Shown: piece after piece, positions 8,201 to 17,740 of the stretch
Position numbering within the stretch: position 1 is the stretch's first letter
How the letters are laid out: each line of letters begins with the position of its first letter
Origin: an uncultured bacterium
GTDB taxonomy: Bacteria > Actinomycetota > Coriobacteriia > Coriobacteriales > Eggerthellaceae
DNA: 25,531 nucleotides
Assembly (NCBI GenBank): GCA_905215035.1
Contig: CAJMOJ010000029.1
Span: forward strand, 1-25,531
Direction: 5' to 3'
Notes under the pieces: model-generated
The model's input: only the letters and a program-made list of their open reading frames with translations
Told to the model about the DNA's origin: nothing
The model's database searches: none
Translations under genes and position numbers: made by a program

Positions 8201-9706
8201 GTTCAAAAGAACAGGATGCTCGGTAATAACTTCTTCTAAAACGTCCCAAACATAGCTTGCACCACGATCAACAGCGCGTTTTGCTGCCTTGATATTAGCT
8301 GCATATTCAAGCTCAACTAAGCGCTTCATAACAAAAGGCTTAAAGAGCTCTAACGCCATTTGAGAAGGAAGACCGCACTGATGGAGCTTCAAATTAGGAC
8401 CAACAACAATTACGGAACGACCAGAATAATCAACGCGCTTACCTAACAAGTTCTGGCGGAAACGACCTTGCTTACCTTTGAGCATGTCGGACAAAGACTT
8501 CAAAGGACGATTACCAGGACCGGTTACCGGACGACCGCGACGACCATTGTCAAAGAGCGAGTCAACCGCTTCTTGAAGCATGCGCTTCTCGTTATTGACA
8601 ATGATCTCAGGAGCGCCCAAATCAAGAAGGCGCTTTAGGCGATTATTACGATTAATGACACGACGATACAAGTCGTTTAAATCAGATGTTGCAAAACGAC
8701 CACCATCTAACTGAACCATAGGACGAAGATCAGGTGGAATAACAGGAATAACATCCAAGATCATATCTGATGGCTTGTTATTTGAATGCAAGAACGCATC
8801 CACTACTTTCAAGCGTTTAATAGCTTTAGTGCGCTTTTGGCCTTTGCCCGTTGCAACTACTTCACGTAACTCTTCAGCAGCAGCCTCTAAGTCCATAGCA
8901 TCAAGTAAGTCACGAACTGCCTCAGCACCCATACCACCCGTGAAGTAATCAGAGTAGTTCATGCGCATCTCACGATAAAGTGCCTCATCAGGAACGAGCT
9001 GCTTAGGCTCAATCTTTAAGAACGCCTCAAACGCATCATTGCGAAGCGCTTTGCGCTCGTTGAATTCCTCATAGATATCAGCGATCTCATCCTCAACCTC
9101 TTCAGGGGACAAGCGCTCGTCATCATCTATTTCATCGACAAATTCATCCTCTTCAGGAACGTAATCAACGCTCAAACGACGAGTTGCTTCAATCAGGCGA
9201 TCGCGCTCTGCGTCCAACTCTTCCAAGTCAGCAGAAAGCTCATCGCGCAACTCTTCAATATCCTCATCGCGTGCTTCTTTATCGACGCTCGTAATGATAG
9301 AAGAGGCAAAATACAATACTTTTTCAAGCTCTTTAGGAGCAATGTCTAAAAGGTAGCCCAAGCGTGATGGGGAGCCTTTGAAGTACCAAATATGAGATAC
9401 CGGAGCGGCAAGCTCAATGTGACCCATACGCTCACGACGAACCTTAGAACGGGTAACTTCAACACCGCAGCGCTCGCATACAATACCCTTGAAACGGATA
9501 CGTTTATATTTACCGCATGCGCATTCCCAGTCCTTGGTTGGGCCAAAGATCTTCTCGCAGAACAAACCATCTTTTTCTGGCTTTAACGTACGGTAGTTGA
9601 TTGTCTCAGGCTTTTTTACCTCGCCGCGAGACCAACCGCGAATATCTTCAGCACTCGCAAGAGAAATGCGAATTGCGTCAAAATTATTTACATCGAATTC
9701 GCTCAT
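5294..9706 (-). CDS. rpoC: RNA polymerase beta-prime subunit RpoC with alpha-CTD-like C-terminal extension
   Basis: Largest catalytic subunit of RNA polymerase. The active-site loop NADFDGD is at 536-542, with Asp538, Asp540 and Asp542 binding the catalytic Mg. The first zinc site is Cys62, Cys64, Cys77 and Cys80; the second is Cys880, Cys951, Cys958 and Cys961. Bridge-helix and trigger-loop signatures lie at about 794-880. An acidic, probably coiled-coil insertion lies at about 142-222, between the first zinc site and the clamp. The normal end of the protein is near PAGTGL at about 1232-1237. A further roughly 230 residues follow, including an alpha-CTD-like helix-hairpin-helix domain at 1321-1376 and a Ser/Asp-rich acidic tail. 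The ATG lies 3 bases after the rpoB stop, and its GGGGGAGGAG ribosome-binding site is inside the rpoB 3' end, so the two genes are coupled. Confidence 0.99.
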   Translation of the reverse strand: MSEFDVNNFDAIRISLASAEDIRGWSRGEVKKPETINYRTLKPEKDGLFCEKIFGPTKDWECACGKYKRIRFKGIVCERCGVEVTRSKVRRERMGHIELAAPVSHIWYFKGSPSRLGYLLDIAPKELEKVLYFASSIITSVDKEARDEDIEELRDELSADLEELDAERDRLIEATRRLSVDYVPEEDEFVDEIDDDERLSPEEVEDEIADIYEEFNERKALRNDAFEAFLKIEPKQLVPDEALYREMRMNYSDYFTGGMGAEAVRDLLDAMDLEAAAEELREVVATGKGQKRTKAIKRLKVVDAFLHSNNKPSDMILDVIPVIPPDLRPMVQLDGGRFATSDLNDLYRRVINRNNRLKRLLDLGAPEIIVNNEKRMLQEAVDSLFDNGRRGRPVTGPGNRPLKSLSDMLKGKQGRFRQNLLGKRVDYSGRSVIVVGPNLKLHQCGLPSQMALELFKPFVMKRLVELEYAANIKAAKRAVDRGASYVWDVLEEVITEHPVLLNRAPTLHRLGIQAFEPVLVEGKAIKLHPLVCTAFNADFDGDQMAVHVPLGNEAQAEARVLMLSANNIKSPAHGRPLTVPTQDMIIGLYYLTAARDGFPGEGRAFIDFEDAMNAYDARAELDLQAKIWVRLNKDTQVATSFGVFEEHKAGERIETTVGRITFNNVLPEDYPYLNYEMNKSEISRLVEDCCNRYTTSEMEPILDGLKSTGFHYATRAGVTVSVYDATIPPNKASILEEADKKVAAIDEDYELGLMSNDERHKQIVDIWNAANEEVGEAMAANFDKFNPIYMMAFSGARGNIKQIRQLAGMRGLMSDPRGEIIDRPIKANFREGLSVLEYFISTHGARKGLSDTALRTADSGYLTRRLVDVAQDVIVREIDCGTTDGVPTPLIDEKGKVDEQLIGRCLAESVVNPTTGEILKEAGEYISSRDDLLTFADAGVETIVYRSIMTCHSDHGICQKCYGWDLATSRPANIGTAAGIIAAQSIGEPGTQLTMRTFHTGGVAGEDITHGLPRVTELFEARKPKGQAVLADIAGTLQISGDKQNKTLTIHDQEGNIREYVVSARAQMLPGVVDGCEVKVGQQLTKGSVNPHDLLRLTDPNTTLRYIVDQVQDVYVSQGVDINDKHIEVIARQMLRKVAVLDPGDSEYLPGRQVNRFEFEKVANDLVLEGKNPPIGQPLLLGITKASLATDSFLSAASFQETTKVLTDAAIEGKVDTLQGLKENVIIGKPIPAGTGLRTYKDVALTYKGVPVSKVDNDRLPDSAPQALRDIEELLPQPQDWSLDGDYLGAGSDYASYFASITAGYRASNLSDEEARLYIYDDLGVSQRWANKFSEAGIETVADLVGHTEDELLRIEGIGTKAIEELKAGLEARGLSRVIEDDLSASRDDVSQLLDMVFSPDDTVLIGGDKPATFNTDGEDMLGEALPPRSYQRNLEELDALLNQTSDFGFSFLSEDEQSSNSDEDTDQIG
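5579..5746 (-). other. Alpha-CTD-like domain encoded within rpoC
   Basis: Residues 1321-1376 of RpoC align without gaps to the E. coli alpha-subunit C-terminal domain as I recall it. They share the opening DDL, the xxDLVxxTExELL core and the closing RGLS. Residues equivalent to Arg265, Asn268, Gly296, Lys298 and Glu302 are kept as Arg1328, Asn1331, Gly1359, Lys1361 and Glu1365; the Ser299 position is Ala1362. This is a comparison by eye, without a database search. Confidence 0.75.
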
Positions 9707-9709
9707 TGA

Positions 9710-12700
9710 TTAGTTCTCCTCCCCCATATCGATGAGGTCGTTGGTGGAATCGTCTGCTGTATTGGTACCAAGCAAATTTGAAAGTTCATCAGCGATGGAC
9801 CCTAAAAGTTCATCGTTAGACTCAGTCTTTGCTTCTTCCTCTAACGCAGCATCAAGCGTTTCTTCTACTGCATCATCTTCATGACTTTCAGTCACGTCGA
9901 TGGTCTGGCGCTCGTGACCCTCAAGCTCAACATTGAGGCACAAGGAGCGCATTTCTTTAATCAATACCTTAAATGACTCAGGCACTTCAGGTGCAGGGAT
10001 TGTCTCACCCTTAACGATAGACTCATACGCCTTAACACGGCCGGATGTATCGTCAGACTTAACGGTCAAAATCTCTTGCAAGACATTTGATGCACCGTAT
10101 GAATAGAGTGCCCAAACTTCCATCTCACCGAAACGCTGACCGCCGAACTGCGCTTTACCACCCAAAGGCTGCTGGGTAATCAAGCTGTAAGGGCCAGTTG
10201 AACGAGCATGAATCTTGTCATCAACCAAGTGGCCCAACTTCAAGATGTAAGACTGACCAACGGTGATCTGTTCACGGAATTTCTCACCCGTACGACCATC
10301 GTAGAGCCATGTTTTACCCGTACGAGAAAGCTGAGGAACAAGCTCAACGCGCGCCTTATCACCAAACTTGGCCTTATTGATATTGATAAGGTTGCGATTG
10401 GCCTTCTCAATAACATCAGAAATCTCACCCTCAGTTGCACCGTCAAAAATTGGTGTCGCAACATGGATAGGGCCTTCTACTACCTCATCAGAATCATTTT
10501 CTGACCAACCCCATTTAGCGGCCCAACCCAAGTGGCATTCGAGCAACTGACCAACATTCATACGAGAAGGAACACCCAAGGGGTTCAAGATAACGTCAAT
10601 AGGAGTGCCGTCAGCCAAGTAAGGCATATCCTCTACAGGCAAGATACGGGAAATAACACCTTTGTTACCATGACGACCAGACAGTTTGTCGCCCTGCTGG
10701 ATCTTACGCTTTTGAGCAATAAAGACACGAACAAGCTCATTAACACCTGGAGCTAACTCATCGCCATCTAAACGGGAAGAGCGTGTTACAGAAATAACGC
10801 GTCCGCCTGAACCATGAGGAACCTTCAAGGACGTATCACGCACCTCACGCGCCTTCTCACCAAAAATTGCACGGAGTAAGCGCTCTTCAGCCGTCAGCTC
10901 AGTTTCACCCTTAGGAGTAACCTTGCCAACAAGAACGTCTCCTGGAAATACTTCAGCGCCAACGCGAATGATGCCATCTGCATCCAAATCAGAAATCATA
11001 TCCTCAGAAATGTTAGGAATTTCACGCGTAATTTCTTCAGGACCAAGCTTAGTATCACGTGCATCAATCTCATACTCAGAAATATGAATTGAGGTGAGAA
11101 GATCTTCAGCTACAACGCGCTCAGAAACAATGATAGCGTCCTCGTAGTTGTAACCTTCCCATGGCATATAAGCAATCATGAGGTTTTGACCAAGAGCAAG
11201 CTCTGCCCCATCGCAAGAAGGACCATCAGCCAAAACGTCGCCAACTTGAACAACATCACCAGGACGAACAATAGGCTTATGATTCATGCAGCCTGACTGA
11301 TTTGAACGCTGGAACTTAGGAATGAGATATTCATCATATTCACCATCATTGCGCTCAACAATAATAGTCTGACCGTCAACATAGTCAACAACACCTGCGT
11401 TTTGAGCAACAAGGATTTCACCAGAGTCAACCGCAATACGATGCTCAATACCGGTACCAACCAAAGGAGCATTGGGACGAAGCAGGGGCACAGCTTGGCG
11501 CTGCATGTTTGAACCCATCAAAGCACGGTTAGCGTCGTCATGCTCGAGGAACGGAATAAGCGAAGTTGCAACGGAGGTAATCTGACGCGGAGATACATCC
11601 ATGTAGTTAACTTGCTCAGGTGAAACTTCACCAGGCTCACCGAAGACGCCTGTTGATTGATCTTTCATACGGCAAAGCACGCGGGTAGTTTTAACGAAGT
11701 TACCCTCGTTATCAAAACGACCAAACTCACGTGTCTCAGGATTGAAAAGCTCATTTGCCTGAGCAATGGTGTAGTTCTCTTCCTCATCAGCGGTAAGATA
11801 ATCAACTTCATCAGTTACTTTGCCGTCGATAACACGACGATAAGGTGCCTCAATAAAGCCATAAGGATTAACACGAGCATAGGTCGCCAAAGAACCAATC
11901 AAGCCAATGTTTGGACCTTCAGGCGTCTCAATAGGACACATACGTCCATAGTGAGAGGTATGAACGTCGCGAACTTCAAAGCCTGCACGCTCACGAGACA
12001 AACCACCAGGACCTAATGCAGACAAACGACGCTTGTGCGTAATGCCGGCGGCAGGGTTAGTTTGATCCATAAACTGTGAGAGCTGTGAAGAACCAAAGAA
12101 TTCTTTGATTGCTGCAACGATAGGACGGATATTCACCAAGCTCTGTGGTGTAATATCATCAGGCTCCTGCATGGACATGCGTTCACGAACAACACGCTCC
12201 ATACGAGACAAACCAATACGGAACTGGTTTTGAATCAACTCACCAACGGTACGGATACGACGATTACCAAAGTGGTCAATATCGTCAACCTGTACGCCTT
12301 CTTCTCCATCATGCAAAGCAACAATGTAGCGCATGGTCTCAATGATGTCTTCTTTAGTAAGGGTAGAAGACTCATTATCAGGAGAGAAACCAAGCTTTTT
12401 GTTGATCTTATAACGACCTACACGAGCCAAGTCATACCGTTGTGGATTGAAGAACAAACCATCAAGTAAGGTACGTGCTGAGTCGATCGTAGGAGGCTCA
12501 CCGGGACGGAAACGACGATAAAGCTCAATTAAAGACTCTTCTTTAGTCGTTGCTGGATCACGATCAAGCGTGCGAATGACCATCTCTGAGTCACCCAATA
12601 ACTCGATGATCTCCTCACGAGTCTCAGCTAGACCAAGTGCGCGTAACAAAAGTGTTGCAGGCTGCTTGCGCTTACGGTCAATACGAACTGACAAAATATC

Positions 12701-13240
12701 ACGCTTGTCAGTCTCAAACTCAAGCCAAGCACCACGTGATGGAATAATCTTGGCATTATAGATTGTCTTATCAGAGGTCTTATCAGGCTCTGCTGAGAAA
12801 TACACACCAGGAGAGCGAACCAACTGAGAAACAACAACACGCTCAGTACCATTAATAATAAAAGTACCACGTGGAGTCATGAGCGGGAAATCACCCATGA
12901 ATACTTCTTGCTCTTTAATTTCGCCTGTTTCGCGATTGATAAAACGAATCTCAGCGAATAAGGGTGCTTGATACGATACGTCTTTAATCTTACATTCATC
13001 AACGCTGTATTTAGGCTCCCCAAATTCATGTTTACCAAACTCAACACACATGTCTTTGGTGTTGGATTCGATGGGGCTAATGTCGGCAAAAGCGTTTGCT
13101 AAACCTTCATCCATAAAGTTTTTGAAACTTTCGGTTTGGATGGCGATAAGGTTTGGAACATCCATTACATCAGGGATCTTAGCAAAGCTTCTGCGATTCC
13201 TATAACGGCTAGTGGAAGCGGGTTTATTCTCTTGAACCAC
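9710..13240 (-). CDS. rpoB: RNA polymerase beta subunit RpoB
   Basis: Second catalytic subunit of RNA polymerase. At 1176 residues it is of the size seen in Gram-positive lineages. The rifampicin-binding cluster around residues 386-411 carries the drug-sensitive residues at the classical positions: Gln389, Asp392, His402 and Ser407 (E. coli 513, 516, 526, 531). [14 protein letters not shown] follows. Other landmarks are the NYEDAI and SGRHGNKG signatures and the [19 protein letters not shown] block near the end. The last 60 or so residues are acidic and low in conservation. The start is GTG at 13238-13240, set by a strong AAAGGAGG 9 bases upstream. It has its own promoter. The upstream same-strand gene is a transporter, not rplL, so rpoBC is detached from the rplKAJL cluster it usually follows. 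Confidence 0.99.
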   Translation of the reverse strand: MVQENKPASTSRYRNRRSFAKIPDVMDVPNLIAIQTESFKNFMDEGLANAFADISPIESNTKDMCVEFGKHEFGEPKYSVDECKIKDVSYQAPLFAEIRFINRETGEIKEQEVFMGDFPLMTPRGTFIINGTERVVVSQLVRSPGVYFSAEPDKTSDKTIYNAKIIPSRGAWLEFETDKRDILSVRIDRKRKQPATLLLRALGLAETREEIIELLGDSEMVIRTLDRDPATTKEESLIELYRRFRPGEPPTIDSARTLLDGLFFNPQRYDLARVGRYKINKKLGFSPDNESSTLTKEDIIETMRYIVALHDGEEGVQVDDIDHFGNRRIRTVGELIQNQFRIGLSRMERVVRERMSMQEPDDITPQSLVNIRPIVAAIKEFFGSSQLSQFMDQTNPAAGITHKRRLSALGPGGLSRERAGFEVRDVHTSHYGRMCPIETPEGPNIGLIGSLATYARVNPYGFIEAPYRRVIDGKVTDEVDYLTADEEENYTIAQANELFNPETREFGRFDNEGNFVKTTRVLCRMKDQSTGVFGEPGEVSPEQVNYMDVSPRQITSVATSLIPFLEHDDANRALMGSNMQRQAVPLLRPNAPLVGTGIEHRIAVDSGEILVAQNAGVVDYVDGQTIIVERNDGEYDEYLIPKFQRSNQSGCMNHKPIVRPGDVVQVGDVLADGPSCDGAELALGQNLMIAYMPWEGYNYEDAIIVSERVVAEDLLTSIHISEYEIDARDTKLGPEEITREIPNISEDMISDLDADGIIRVGAEVFPGDVLVGKVTPKGETELTAEERLLRAIFGEKAREVRDTSLKVPHGSGGRVISVTRSSRLDGDELAPGVNELVRVFIAQKRKIQQGDKLSGRHGNKGVISRILPVEDMPYLADGTPIDVILNPLGVPSRMNVGQLLECHLGWAAKWGWSENDSDEVVEGPIHVATPIFDGATEGEISDVIEKANRNLININKAKFGDKARVELVPQLSRTGKTWLYDGRTGEKFREQITVGQSYILKLGHLVDDKIHARSTGPYSLITQQPLGGKAQFGGQRFGEMEVWALYSYGASNVLQEILTVKSDDTSGRVKAYESIVKGETIPAPEVPESFKVLIKEMRSLCLNVELEGHERQTIDVTESHEDDAVEETLDAALEEEAKTESNDELLGSIADELSNLLGTNTADDSTNDLIDMGEEN

Positions 13241-13287
13241 GAGCGTTTTCCTCCTTTAATGGAACCGACCAGTTTGCAAAAATTCGC

Positions 13288-13316
13288 AAGATAATAAATT
13301 AGTATCCGCTTGTCAA
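13288..13316 (-). promoter_or_regulatory. Strong sigma-70-type promoter of rpoBC
   Basis: On the minus strand TTGACA (13311-13316) is followed after exactly 17 bases by TATCTT (13288-13293). The predicted start is near 13281, giving a leader of about 40 bases that ends in the AAAGGAGG ribosome-binding site. An A/T run (13326-13335) lies 10 bases upstream of the -35 box, in the UP-element zone. Confidence 0.75.
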
Positions 13317-13379
13317 GGAGTCAAGAAAATTTTTTACGAATTATGGAGTTTTTGTGTTGTTTGTCTCAATAGAAGCTTT

Positions 13380-14843
13380 TTAGTGTGTTTTCTCTTCGTA
13401 AGTCTGTTTAAGAGACTTACCCAATCGCTCAACGAGTAAGCCAAGCACAAGAATTACCGCGATAAATCCTAGCGAAACGATCCATTCTAAATCCCAGCTT
13501 ACCTCAGCCACAAGCGAAAAAAGCGTAACAGAAACTGCACCTGCAATATTGATAAAGATAGAAATACGTGAATAGATCAGTGTGTAGTCACGAGGGCCGA
13601 CCAACTTACGCGTCTGTGCTGGTCCATATGAATCAACCGCAGCATACATTAAGCCAAAAAGCACCGCGCCCACATAGACTCCAAATGCCCAAACTTGCGC
13701 TTGCCACATACACGCTATTGCAACTACTGCTGTAGTGCAGATTAAAAGAAGTGCCCCAAGAGATGTTTTATCAGTAAGCGCTCCTAAACAAACTTTAGAA
13801 ATTGCAGCAGAGATCATCAAGCAGGCAGCAACCCCTGATGCCATCATGACTGCAGACTCTGGCGTGATACCTGCATACCCCCCATCGCCTAAATAATAGA
13901 TATAGCTTGCAAAAAGATTAGCAACAGCAGTAAGCGCATTACATAATCCAAGCGTTATCATCAAAATATAAAAGACAGGAGATCTAAACATAATTGACGC
14001 CGAAACGCCCCATTCGCGGGTATCGCGCTTGTATGATGAAGTCAATTCAGATGTCTCTGTCTGCGTTGTATGCTCTTGGTCATTATGATGACTGTGTTCG
14101 TTTGACTGTACAGAAAACGCATCTCTGTCCTCAACAACACTATCCCCTACCATTGCAATTTCTTGCGCGATAGCCTTAGTTGTATGTTGTTGCCCATAAG
14201 GAAGTAAGCCAAGATCACGAGGGTAACTGCGAATAAAGAGTGCAGTCGCTGGGAGTGCAAGTACAAGGACAAGCGCAGCATAGACAAGATAAGCACATCT
14301 CCAGTCCACTGAAGCAATGAGCGCGCCTCCCACCATAGACCACAGAGCACCGCCAAAACCTGACATAGCCATACAAAGCCCAATGAAGAAACCGGTCCTC
14401 ATGCTAAACCAGCGATTGATAAGCGTTGGCACCGCTAAAAACATAAGCGATACAATGCCAACACCTTCGATAAGACCAGAGATATAAAACTGCCACACTT
14501 CGGTCCAAAACGAACAAAGTGCTATACCCACTGCAACAAGCAGCACTGACGCTGACAACACAATGCGCAAATCAAACCGCTCTAAAAGATTACCGGCAAT
14601 AGGGGCAGAAAAAGCACCCACTAAATACACCACCGTAATATAGAGGGTAAATTGCGCTGTTGTTGCACCCAGTGAAGTAGAAACAGGAACCACAAAAATT
14701 GCCCAGGTATTATAAACCAACGCACATGGTCCCAACAAAATCAAAATACCAGTTGCAAGAACCAACCCATGACGCAAGGTAAACGGTGAATGCGTGGTTG
14801 CAGGAGTTGTCTTTTTATGAATATTTGCATTCATTTTAATCAT
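13380..14843 (-). CDS. MFS transporter, OFA/monocarboxylate-porter-like
   Basis: Major facilitator superfamily permease of 487 residues. Roughly twelve hydrophobic segments are arranged six plus six around a long hydrophilic central loop (about 205-280). Features such as NTWAIFVVPVSTSLG (45-59), the RWFSMRTGFFIG segment (144-155) and GALTDKTS between later helices resemble the oxalate/formate antiporter and monocarboxylate-porter branch; the substrate is unknown. The central loop holds a His-rich run HSHHNDQEH (250-258) next to a Thr/Glu stretch. The ATG at 14843 has AAGG 7 bases upstream. The gene diverges from a LysR regulator 70 bases away, its likely controller. It is followed on the same strand by rpoB with its own promoter, and no clear terminator separates the two. 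Confidence 0.9.
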   Translation of the reverse strand: MIKMNANIHKKTTPATTHSPFTLRHGLVLATGILILLGPCALVYNTWAIFVVPVSTSLGATTAQFTLYITVVYLVGAFSAPIAGNLLERFDLRIVLSASVLLVAVGIALCSFWTEVWQFYISGLIEGVGIVSLMFLAVPTLINRWFSMRTGFFIGLCMAMSGFGGALWSMVGGALIASVDWRCAYLVYAALVLVLALPATALFIRSYPRDLGLLPYGQQHTTKAIAQEIAMVGDSVVEDRDAFSVQSNEHSHHNDQEHTTQTETSELTSSYKRDTREWGVSASIMFRSPVFYILMITLGLCNALTAVANLFASYIYYLGDGGYAGITPESAVMMASGVAACLMISAAISKVCLGALTDKTSLGALLLICTTAVVAIACMWQAQVWAFGVYVGAVLFGLMYAAVDSYGPAQTRKLVGPRDYTLIYSRISIFINIAGAVSVTLFSLVAEVSWDLEWIVSLGFIAVILVLGLLVERLGKSLKQTYEEKTH

Positions 14844-14851
14844 GTTTCTAC

Positions 14852-14874
14852 CTTATAATCATGCATAACATAAG
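14852..14874. promoter_or_regulatory. Candidate LysR operator between the MFS and lysR-type genes
   Basis: CTTATAATCATGCATAACATAAG has matching CTTAT/ATAAG ends around an ATGCAT core and contains the T-N11-A spacing of LysR boxes. It lies in the 70-base divergent gap. A TATAAT on the plus strand (14854-14859) overlaps it, as expected for autoregulation. Confidence 0.5.
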
Positions 14875-14913
14875 TAAAGTTCATGTTTTTCATAGTGATC
14901 ATTAAGGTTTATA

Positions 14914-15795
14914 ATGACAAATATTCATCGCTATCAAGCGGTAATCGAAACTATTCGACAAGGGAGTCTCACTAAAGCAGCAAAGCGCCTGGGATATACC
15001 CAATCAGGCATAACACATCTTTTATCACACCTTGAAATCGACTTTGGCCTCAAGCTTATTGATCGTAATAAACGAGGCGCCAGACTCACTCCTGAAGGCG
15101 AACTTCTTCTTCCTTATCTTCAAGCAGTATTGCAGGCAGAAGAGGCACTTCACGATCAAGTTAATAAGATTAAAGGAATTGAGACAGGCACGATTCGTAT
15201 TGGGTCTTTTTCCAGTATATCTACTACTTTTCTTCCCAAACTTGTCAAGCAATTTCAAGAACTGCATCCCGGCATAGTGTTTGAAGTGCTTCATGGCGAT
15301 TACACACAGATTGAAACCTATCTCATTGATGGATTTGTTGATATCGGTTTTTTGCGCGGCCCTCTAAAACCAGCATTTATTGGTGAATTATTTTATAACG
15401 ATGAGGTAGTTGCACTTGTTCCTTCAACTCATCGTCTTGCACAACAAAAACGTTTTGCACTTATCAATTTTGAACAAGAACCTTTTATTATGCTCGAAGC
15501 AGATAGTGACAATGATTATGAGCACTATCTTGAACGCAACGCTATTAATCCCAAGGTAATTTACAGCGCCCCTGAAGATAGCGCCGTTATGGCACTCATT
15601 GAACAAGGTCTTGGCATTGGCCTTGGATATGAGCTTTCACTTCATGCAAGTTCTTTTAATATTGTTGGTATCCCTCTCGAAGTGCCATTTCCTCGTGCAA
15701 TTTATTGGACTTACAAAAAAGATACACGCCCGACTCCTGCAAGTGCTATGTTCATTTCCTTCTTGCAGACGATCTGCGCAAAAGACCTGATATAA
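14914..15795 (+). CDS. LysR-family transcriptional regulator
   Basis: A 293-residue regulator. The N-terminal winged helix-turn-helix (about 1-60) has the family's signature layout: IRQGSLTKAAKRLGYTQSGI (14-33), then HLEIDFGLKLIDR (39-51) and LTPEGELLLPY. A linker helix leads into a two-lobe substrate-binding domain starting at about 92 (GTIRIGSFSSIST), with DIGFLRGP and the late LIEQGLGIGLGYE typical of LysR effector domains. The ATG is preceded by AAGG 6 bases upstream. Its divergence from the MFS permease and the candidate operator between them suggest it controls uptake or export of a small organic acid or related effector; that is inference from arrangement only. Confidence 0.95.
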   Translation: MTNIHRYQAVIETIRQGSLTKAAKRLGYTQSGITHLLSHLEIDFGLKLIDRNKRGARLTPEGELLLPYLQAVLQAEEALHDQVNKIKGIETGTIRIGSFSSISTTFLPKLVKQFQELHPGIVFEVLHGDYTQIETYLIDGFVDIGFLRGPLKPAFIGELFYNDEVVALVPSTHRLAQQKRFALINFEQEPFIMLEADSDNDYEHYLERNAINPKVIYSAPEDSAVMALIEQGLGIGLGYELSLHASSFNIVGIPLEVPFPRAIYWTYKKDTRPTPASAMFISFLQTICAKDLI

Positions 15796-15828
15796 AAAGA
15801 GGTTCAGCTCAAGAGCCGAACCTCTTTT
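15795..15828. terminator. Bidirectional intrinsic terminator between lysR-type gene and alsT
   Basis: AAAAGAGGTTC (15795-15805) pairs perfectly with GAACCTCTTTT (15818-15828), with further GCT/AGC pairing inside the loop. The stem ends in T-runs on both strands. It starts at the last base of the LysR stop codon and serves the convergent symporter gene as well. Confidence 0.85.
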
Positions 15829-15889
15829 GTAATACGCAAGAATTGTGAGTCTCTTTTAGCAAGAAAGACTACTGATATACATAACGCAC

Positions 15890-17437
15890 CTACTTTGATT
15901 CCTCAATAGGTATAGGCGTGTCATCAATCTCATCAAGATTGTTATCCCAAACATAGTGCTTTGTTTCGCGCGCAATAAGTACTGACAATCCCAAAACAGC
16001 AATCAAGTTTGGTACCGCCATGAGTGCGTTAGTAATGTCAGAAATATCCCAAACAAATCCTTGCAGGCCGATCGCTCCTAAGAAGCAGATGATCAAAAAT
16101 ACAATCTGATAAGGCAAAATTGCATTTTTACCAAACAGGTAGGTAATACAACGGTTGCCATAGTAAGACCAACCAACCATAGTTGAATAAGCAAACAAAA
16201 CCAAACCAATGCAAAGGATAATGGGTCCGACCACAGGGATTTGAGCGAAACAAGCAGTAACCAAGTTTGCCGTTGCACCCAAGAAGCCGCCTTCATTAAA
16301 GGTTGCTGCAATCTCTGGGCTTGCAAGAATAGAAGAAACTAACGCAATACCAGTTAATGCACATACAACAACAGTATCCCAAAAGGTACCCGTCATTGAA
16401 ATTAAAGCCTGACGAGCAGGATTGCGTGTAATTGCTGAAGATGCAACCAGAGGAGAAGAACCCAAACCTGACTCATTAGAGAACAAACCGCGAGCACATC
16501 CTAGCTGCAGCGCAATCATGATAGAAGACCCAACTGCACCGCCAAATGCTGCTTGAGGAGTAAAAGCACAGGTAACAATTAGAACAATAGCTTCAATAAA
16601 GAACTGACCATTCAAAATGATTAGGATAAGACATGAAGCAACATAAAAGATTGTCATAGCAGGAATCAGACGTTCGCATACGTTTGAGATAACTTTAATG
16701 CCGCCCATAATTACTACCGCAATCAAAATGACCAAAATGACACCAACCACGATCTGCAAAGGTGATGTATAGAATAGGCCAAACACGTCAATGTTCATTT
16801 CTGCAACATTGATATCCCCTGCAATTGATGCAATAGCACCAGAAAGCGAATTAGCCTGAACAGCAGCACCAATACCAAATGATGCAATTGCAGCAAACAG
16901 AGCAAACAAAATACCGAGCACTTTACCAAGTGTCTTACGCTTAAAACCACGTTGAAGTGCATACATTGCACCACCAAGCATGTTGCCATTGTGGTCTTTA
17001 ACACGATATTTAACCGCAATCAATGTTTCAGAATATTTAGTAGCAATGCCAAAGACACCGGTAATCCACATCCAAAAAATAGCACCTGGACCACCAGCAA
17101 TAAGTGCCGTGCCAACACCAATAATGTTTCCGGTACCAATTGTTGCCGCCAATGAAGTTGTTAGTGCAGCAAAAGGACTTACGTCGCCTGTTCCCTCATC
17201 TTTGCTTACCGATAATTTAATTCCAAGAGGAATTTTGCGCTGGATGCAACGAGTACGGAACGTCATAAAAATATGGGTACCAAGCAACAACATGATCATG
17301 ATCGGGCCCCAAACAAAGCCATCAATTGTTGCAACAATGTCTTCGATCCAACTTGCATCACCAGTTCCAGCTGATGCAAAACCTGCCCCTAATTGAAGAA
17401 AGGGAGCAATGAAGAACTGATTAAGAAATTCTTCCAT
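15890..17437 (-). CDS. alsT: Alanine/glycine:cation symporter (AGCS family)
   Basis: Integral membrane sodium (or proton):alanine/glycine symporter of 515 residues, normal for the family. Diagnostic stretches are GTGDVSPFAALTTSLAATIG (82-101), GTGNIIGVGTALIAGGPGAI (101-120) and FWMWITGVFGIATKYSE (121-137). Later ones are LFSNESGLGSSPL and the WSYYGNRCITYLFG segment. About ten to eleven hydrophobic helices can be seen. The ATG at 17437 has AGGAAG about 13 bases upstream, a rather long spacing. It is a single-gene unit between two terminators, behind a structured leader of about 300 bases that suggests regulation at the RNA level. Confidence 0.94.
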   Translation of the reverse strand: MEEFLNQFFIAPFLQLGAGFASAGTGDASWIEDIVATIDGFVWGPIMIMLLLGTHIFMTFRTRCIQRKIPLGIKLSVSKDEGTGDVSPFAALTTSLAATIGTGNIIGVGTALIAGGPGAIFWMWITGVFGIATKYSETLIAVKYRVKDHNGNMLGGAMYALQRGFKRKTLGKVLGILFALFAAIASFGIGAAVQANSLSGAIASIAGDINVAEMNIDVFGLFYTSPLQIVVGVILVILIAVVIMGGIKVISNVCERLIPAMTIFYVASCLILIILNGQFFIEAIVLIVTCAFTPQAAFGGAVGSSIMIALQLGCARGLFSNESGLGSSPLVASSAITRNPARQALISMTGTFWDTVVVCALTGIALVSSILASPEIAATFNEGGFLGATANLVTACFAQIPVVGPIILCIGLVLFAYSTMVGWSYYGNRCITYLFGKNAILPYQIVFLIICFLGAIGLQGFVWDISDITNALMAVPNLIAVLGLSVLIARETKHYVWDNNLDEIDDTPIPIEESK

Positions 17438-17512
17438 AAAACGCTTACTTCTTCCTACTTATCGTAGAATCTCTCTACGTTCGTTGAGAGAAATGATCTT
17501 ATGCTGCATTGC

Positions 17513-17563
17513 AAAAAAGACAGCACTCTGAAATCCGTTTCTCTCCTCTCCTATAAAGTGCCG
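17513..17563 (-). terminator. Possible attenuator in the alsT leader
   Basis: On the minus strand CGGCACT (17557-17563) pairs with AGTGCTG (17521-17527) through seven pairs, one a G-T wobble. A small GAAA/TTTC hairpin forms inside the 29-base loop, and TCTTTTTT follows directly. It lies 75 bases before the alsT start, where termination would shut off the gene. Confidence 0.45.
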
Positions 17564-17648
17564 CTTAATTGTAATTTAAGAAATGCTTCAAACGTGTTAA
17601 CAGCAAATGATATTTTTGCGAGCGGTGATGTGAACGTGTTCTCAATAA

Positions 17649-17681
17649 AATAACCCTCTGAATTATCTTCAGAGGGTTATT
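17649..17681 (-). terminator. Intrinsic terminator after the DUF1292-like gene
   Basis: AATAACCCTCTGA (17649-17661) pairs perfectly with TCAGAGGGTTATT (17669-17681) around a 7-base loop, followed on the minus strand by TTTATT. It ends the secDF-DUF1292 transcript about 60 bases after the last stop codon. Confidence 0.85.
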
Positions 17682-17740
17682 AGAATAGTTTTTATAACCG
17701 TGCAAGCCATCATGTCTGCACGTATTATTTCACAGCTCTA

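Larger units (their letters stand above)
17438..17740. other. Structured 303-base gap upstream of alsT
   Basis: From right to left it holds the terminator of the secDF-DUF1292 unit (17649-17681) and two copies of AACGTGTT 42 bases apart (17591-17598 and 17633-17640). It then holds a terminator-like hairpin with a T-run in the alsT direction (17513-17563) and a small inverted repeat CGTAGA/TCTACG (17463-17479) just before the alsT ribosome-binding site. No convincing gene is present. Confidence 0.7.

Noticed and set aside
17459..17509. 16-codon leader peptide frame just before alsT
   Set aside because: It has an ATG and ends before the alsT ribosome-binding site, but has no Shine-Dalgarno and no run of Ala or Gly codons expected of an attenuation peptide.
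17510..17648. Glycine riboswitch ahead of alsT
   Set aside because: Purine-rich GGAGAGGAGAGAAACGG looks suggestive, but the conserved CACCGAAG and CAGG blocks of the glycine aptamer are absent on the alsT strand.
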